DNA of 64,000 nt from Anaeramoeba flamelloides (taxonomy: Eukaryota; Metamonada; Anaeramoebidae), in the NCBI GenBank assembly GCA_027625915.1, contig JANTQA010000047.1, positions 18,662,001-18,726,000 on the forward strand. The letters are read 5' to 3'. The position numbers and the translations under genes were made by a program. Below are positions 59,101 to 64,000 of the stretch, in pieces. The stretch's first letter is position 1. Each line of letters opens with the position of its first letter. Under the pieces are notes generated by a model. The model was not told the origin of the DNA. It saw only the letters and a program-made list of their open reading frames with translations, and searched no databases.

Positions 59101-61514
59101 ATACCTTACTTAGTCACAGATAAGAACATATCAAATTAAATTTTTTGGAAAGGATTTTTTTATTCAAAATGTTTTGTATTAAAAAATTTTGTTGTTGGAT
59201 ATTACAAAGATGATAACTAAAATCCAAATTTTTTAGTACAGTTAAAACAGTTAAAAGTATAACAATACAACAATTTCAATTAAATTTGGAAATAATTTTG
59301 ATTTTTCAAATATTTTAAACATTGTTTTGTTTTTTTTGTTTTATTTTCATTTAATTTTTTTTTAATTGCGTAATAGTTTACATTTGGATAGAAAATTATT
59401 TTCCAACGATTGATATAAGGTTAAAGTTGAGTTACCTTTAAATTAGAAGAACTCAAATAAAATTATTTGGTGGGGTATTTAACCTTTTGATCGATAAATT
59501 GTTTTAATACAGAATTTAAACAAATTTACCAATGCATTTTTTTGTTGTGCTCTCTCCAAAATTTGAAAACACACAGTGATTTTTTTTTATTTTGATTTTT
59601 TGCTTTGTGGATATTGTAAATGATAAATAATTGCTAATATAATAATTAATTAAGGTTCTAATTTGGTATTTCCCCTATAATTTATTTACATTAGTTTTTT
59701 TTTTCAAAAATTTGAATTTTGGTGTGTCAAAAATTTTGAATTGGAGTTTATATTTTTTTCACTGAGCCAAAACATGTATTTTGTAGCTGTAAGAAAAGAA
59801 TGCGATAAATTACCAAATACAAAAAATTACAAATTTTTCTGAATATTATTATACCCATTTTTGTGTGAAAAGAATTGGTATCTTAGATGACTATAACATT
59901 TATTTTCATTGTTAGACGATATTAAAAAATGAGTAAAAATGCCATTGTAAAGAAAATTTTGTATTGTATAAAATTACTGAAAATTTTGACAAGAAATTTT
60001 TGTCATTTCATAGACATTTCAAAAATAATACAGTAATACCCAATTTTTCACGCACATAACTTACCCCATGCAAGTCAGCCCAACCCAAACCTTATTTTAC
60101 CCAAAATATCCTAAAACGTATTGATTTAACTGAATCTTACATAACCCCACCCCAAGCCACCCCAGTTATGTTTACCATACTTAAACATACCCAACCACAA
60201 TTTCTAACATACCCGAATATACTAAACATGTAACAACTACTTCTAACAGAAGCTTGTTGTCACTCACTCTAACCCTACATTATCCTCACACGTACCTTAA
60301 CAATATCATCAGAATCAACCGAAAAAATAAAATGTCTGAGAGATTACAAAATTGTAATTCGAGAAAAAAAAATGGGTATAATAATATTCAGAAAAATTTG
60401 TAATTTTTTGCATTTGGTAATTTATCGCATGTTATTTCAACTTTATATTTTTTTCCAAAAATTTTTTTATTTAAATTATCATAAAAAAATCTTCAGTGTT
60501 TAACTCTTTTAATATATAGCAGGTAAAAATTCTTGAATAAAAATCACTAACAAGTATTAATACTAACATTTACAAGATCCAAAAAATCAAATTGATAGTA
60601 AATTAATTAAAACCTTTTCAAAAATAATCAAATATTAATATTTTGATTTAGTAATTTTTTTTCTTAATATTTAATCTGAGGAGGAATTAATTAAAAATTC
60701 ACCTTCGATCAGTGAGTTTTATTAGAATTAATATATCTGGTTTCTCTCATACATCTTAATAATTCAAATAAAACAAACCTTAATATAAAAAATCAAAACT
60801 AAAAATTTTGATATAATTTTGGTTTTCCGTTTTCCTTTCTTGATCAAAACATTAATAAATAAATTTCTTTTTTGTTGAATTTTTAATTTGGACTGAAATT
60901 TTCTTACTGATATTTCAATCTTGAATGGGAAAAAAATTTTCATTTCATTTTTTTTTTTTCAATTATAAACGATCTATAAACAACGAAATCTATTTAACTT
61001 TGGTGAGCCCACATTTCAATTTCAAAAAATCCCCTAAATATGGTCAATACAGATTCATACTCATTGTTTTTAAAGTCAGAAATTGAATTTTTTTTATTTA
61101 AAACTCAATAAAAACTTCATAAATCAAGTGAAATGTCTGTATTAGATAACTTATTTGGAAAAATTATTCTCAAAAAAAAATACACATATGTCTAGATAAA
61201 CTTTTGCATATCTCATTTTTAATTCAAAATATAGTAAAAAAGAAAAACATAGATATAAATATCCTAAAAAAATAAAATAAAATAAAGAAAAATAATATTA
61301 ATGTCTTACTTGTTCCCAGCATTCAACAGTTATGGGATGATCAAATTCACCCATACAAAAATCATTTGAACTGATTTTGAATGAATTCCATTGAATCTCT
61401 TTGGAAGGGCACCTCATTGTTCTCCACACTTCTTTTGATATTTCATTTTCCTCATCAATAAATAAAAATTTGAGATAGACATTAGATTTTGAAGAGAGTT
61501 TTTTAATTTTCTCA
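56164..61514 (-). CDS. Copine, 3' part: C2B and vWA domains in three exons; 5' end not found
   Basis: Exons are 61514-61310, 57574-57327 and 56821-56164, read on the minus strand. Donors are GTAAGA and GTTTGA; acceptors end TTTACTAG, TTAATAG and GAATAG. Phases agree, giving 369 residues to the stop. The first exon is C2B-like (SKSNVYLKFLF; EVWRTMRC; WNSFKI; PITVECWEQ). The second completes the C2 domain and starts the copine vWA domain with LAFAVDFTASNG. The third has NSLHYRDPPKLNQYE, IPALGFGGKI, CFPLNGKPENPECEGIGGVL, GLHGPANFANII and VLIIITDGD. Copines are calcium-dependent phospholipid-binding proteins acting at membranes. The N-terminal C2A domain of full copines should lie upstream, but no exon was recognised between 61514 and the window end, so the gene is partial here. 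Confidence 0.88.
57115..57137. repeat. TA repeat in the copine intron
   Basis: A short alternating TA tract within the 505-bp intron (56822-57326). Confidence 0.7.
57760..58060 (-). repeat. Dispersed repeat N, copy 2, in the long copine intron
   Basis: The inverted counterpart of 49905-50215. Relative to the copine gene on the minus strand it lies in sense orientation. The best-kept block is the end reading CCCAATATAAAGAAAATTCA on the minus strand. Confidence 0.5.
59230..59790 (+). repeat. Dispersed repeat M, third copy
   Basis: Shares with 53930-54510 the blocks ACAGTTAAAACAGTT, TTTTGATCGATAAATTG, CAAATTTACCAATGCATTTT and TTGATTTTTTGC, and ends GGTGTGTCAAAAATTTTGAA. It lies in the 3.7-kb copine intron. 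Confidence 0.5.
59800..60430. mobile_element. TIR element with a C-rich, G-poor core inside the copine intron
   Basis: Arms of about 65 bp (ATGCGATAAATTACCAAATA, then TTTTTCTGAATATTATTA) are nearly perfect inverted copies. The core at about 60045-60300 is rich in C and almost free of G on the plus strand, unlike anything else in the window. On the minus (copine sense) strand this gives runs such as GGGGTGGCTTGGGGTGGGG. Confidence 0.7.
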
Positions 61515-61599
61515 CTAGTAAAAATAATAAATAAATAAATAAAAATAATAGGTAAATGATTAATTTTGGAAAACAAAATGAAATTGAATTAAATAGAAA

Positions 61600-62855
61600 C
61601 ATTCATAATAGATTAATTTTCACTTTTTCATCTAAAATAATACAAAATGGTATATAAATAATATTTTCATTTGAATTGTACTTTTTCAACGAAAAAATCG
61701 CATTTTTCATGAATTTATTATTTTTATAAAAATGAATGATAATATGTCAAATTCCGAAACATTTTATTTCCTATAATTGTATTATTTTTTAAATAGATTT
61801 ATCAATATTTTGATTCATTCCAAATTCTCGAAAAATTTTTTAAATTATTATTAATTTCTTGATCAATTTTTGATATTGGGTCATACATTATTAAAATTAA
61901 ATCATCTCCAAACATTTGTAAATGTTTTTACTAAAAATATTATTATTCTCTCAATTAAAATATGGCTGATAAATCCAAATTTTAATGGGTACAAAATTTG
62001 AAATTTTTACTTTTTCATATGGCGAGTAATTTTCTTTCTCTTTTTTTTCTTTGGTAAATTAACAAAAAATAAACCTAATTTTTGCCAAATATGCTTTGAA
62101 AATGAATTTTTTTAAAAGTTAGCATATTTAAAAATTTTCATTCCTAGTTGGAATTTTTATAAGTTTTAATTAAAGCTGATCAAATTTTGATTTATTAATT
62201 CATTTATTTTGCTATATGAGTTTTTTTTTTGTTCAAATTTAAATTATTGTTGTTTGAAATTTATGTTCCAATGGGTTTTCATTTGAACCACTTTATTTCT
62301 TCAGATGAATTGGTGATCAGGATTTTTAAAAAGTGTTGATTTATTTTAAATTTATTTGTTTTGTTGCGAGTGAAAAGAAATATTAGAACTTTAATTTTAA
62401 TATTGTTTATGTCATTTTTAAAAGGAATGAAAATGTGTAAAATTTCAATTAATGAGAGATTCATTTGAATTTTGGAATTTCAATATTTGAACTTCGGGAT
62501 TATACATATTATGTAAAAATATTTTTGTATTTTTAAGATCAGATTAAATTTTCAAGGTTAATTATTGCTCATAAAAATTATCAGAAATTACTAAAAGTGA
62601 AATTTCATAAAAAAAAAAATGTTTTGTAAATTTTTCTTTTTTCACTGTTTTGATCCAAAAACCTATCAAAAAAGGATCATATTTTTTGTTTGAAAATTTC
62701 ATTGGGAAAAAATGAATTCTTTTAAAAATGTTGGTAATTCATCTCTCTAAAGTTGATAAATGAAGTTAATTTATCAAGTTTAATTGAATCTTTGTATAAA
62801 GAAGTAGTCTATTAACTTTGTGAAAAAAAAATACATAAATTAGAGTTACTAACCC
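61600..62855. other. No exon or repeat identified
   Basis: This is where the missing 5' exons of the copine gene should begin, but no C2A-like peptide is visible on the minus strand. The minus frame 62464-62279 is not convincing. Confidence 0.35.
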
Positions 62856-62859
62856 CTTA

Positions 62860-63905
62860 AACTTTTTGTAGTTGTTTTTTTTTGATTACAATGGCCCAAT
62901 CCTTTTACTTTAATCTTTGAAACTATTTTCTTTGTTTATGCTTATTTTGATAACAATATTTGAAAAAAGAATTTTGAAAAGCAAATTTATAAAAAATGGT
63001 TTTGGTCAAAATAATCGAGTCAATAGGAATGGGAGATTCATGGTAATATCATGTTGATCCACATCGAAGCGAAGGGGATAAAGAGACAAGAAATATTCTA
63101 ATACAGCCCTTTTAAAAAAATAATTACAACTTTTTTTTTTTTTTTTATGAGATTGCCAGAATTAAAACTTTTTAAAAGTTTTTTGTTTTAATAAAGTGTG
63201 GACTCTTTAAAAAAAAGTTTTTGAAAGTTTTCTATTTTACAAAAGTAAAAATTTTTTTAGAATTAAAAATTTTTTGAAAGTTTTCTGTTTTAATAAAGTG
63301 ATGACTTTTTTTAAAAAAAAATGTTCTTTCCTTCAGACTCCAACCTCTATACCTCACATTTAAAGGTTGAGTCGTCACTTTATTAAAAAGAAAACTTGAC
63401 AAAGCTTTTTAATTCTGATAAAAGTTTTTACTTTTTTAAAATAGAAAACTTCAAAAAAGTTTTGAGAAAAAGTACTCACATTTTTAAAATGGCTGTTCAC
63501 ACTTTGAATGGAATTTTTTTTTTTTTCATTCTTGACTTAAACAAATTTATCTGTACAAGGTTCTCTTTCTTGTTTGGTTCTAAAAAAGAAAAGATTTGTT
63601 TCAAATAAACACCTTCACATGTTTGTTTTTATTGATTTGCTCTTTGATTAATTTCCAGTATTCACTCTAGCACATTTCTAGATCCAAAACATAATTTAAT
63701 AAAACCATAAATTTATAATCAAAAAAAATGTTTAAAAAAATTGAAAATTTAAAGATTCAACTCTATTTTACCTTCGTTCTTTTCATAAATAGAGTAATTT
63801 AATTTTGATTTCAAAGGCTCAATATCCCATGTTACTCAAAAATGATTTTTTTGAGTAAGATTTCAACAAATAAAATTTTCAAAAGGTAAAAATGTACCTG
63901 CTTCC
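62860..63905. mobile_element. TIR element, family E, copy 3, partial with an internal insertion
   Basis: Homology to the other two copies starts near CCTTTTACTTTAATCTTTGA and ends with GGTAAAAATGTACCTGCTTC, then CTTAA. The left end was not found. A foreign block at about 63160-63440 has its own inverted arms (AAAGTTTTCTGTTTTAATAA and TTATTAAAAAGAAAACTT), so another element appears to be nested. A G+C-richer island at 63010-63110 is also absent from the other copies. Confidence 0.5.
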
Positions 63906-64000
63906 TTAATATAAAACAGACAGTGTTCATTTTTAATTGATTTGTGAAGATCTTTTTCTTTTTTCACCTAACCATTTTGGAAAAAAAGTGAAACACGATT

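Overview
This is a very A+T-rich, gene-poor nuclear fragment of a unicellular eukaryote. Genes have GT-AG introns, both short (about 155-300 bp) and long (2-4 kb). Homopolymers, AAT and TA runs are everywhere. Recognisable host genes encode a copine, a Rab5-like GTPase, CK2 alpha, RanBP1, a C2H2 zinc-finger protein and one intronless, bacterial-looking enzyme with a possible organelle presequence. The style suits a repeat-rich free-living amoeba or flagellate (anaeramoebid-like or amoebozoan-like), but the sequence does not settle the lineage.

Layout. 0.8-4.1 kb: zinc-finger gene (minus), with a newly proposed two-exon small gene starting 28 bp away on the other strand. 4.8-10.7 kb: long-armed inverted-repeat elements and weak coding islands. 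11.4-12.3 kb: a hypothetical gene and a possible terminal exon. 12.3-18.7 kb: no gene seen, but clusters of small palindromic elements. 18.7-19.7 kb: RanBP1 (two exons, minus). 20-25.5 kb: repeats, including nested terminal-inverted-repeat (TIR) elements. 26.2-27.5 kb: the intronless enzyme. 28-33.2 kb: more TIR elements. 34-37.1 kb: CK2 alpha, whose 2.1 kb intron is packed with TIR elements and probably hides a microexon. 40.9-46.4 kb: an accessory region with a small candidate exon, a tRNA-like pol III box pair, and a DNA-transposon-like unit carrying a Ulp1-type protease, a USP-type deubiquitinase and a long DD35D transposase. 46.6-47.6 kb: satellites and hairpins. 48.5-49.5 kb: Rab5-like gene (three exons). 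50.5-55.1 kb: repeats and a membrane-protein ORF. 56.2-61.5 kb: 3' part of a copine gene (minus).

The host genes do not form one pathway: vesicle traffic (Rab), membrane and calcium signalling (copine), nuclear transport (RanBP1), a housekeeping kinase (CK2), DNA binding (zinc finger) and metabolism. What unites the window is its load of short non-autonomous TIR elements. I count at least a dozen families, many with TA or TTAA at their ends, beside one larger unit with an open transposase frame. The most unusual item is that unit: two different ubiquitin-family proteases next to a Tc1/mariner- or pogo-like transposase. Family calls rest on motifs read by eye; no database search was possible.
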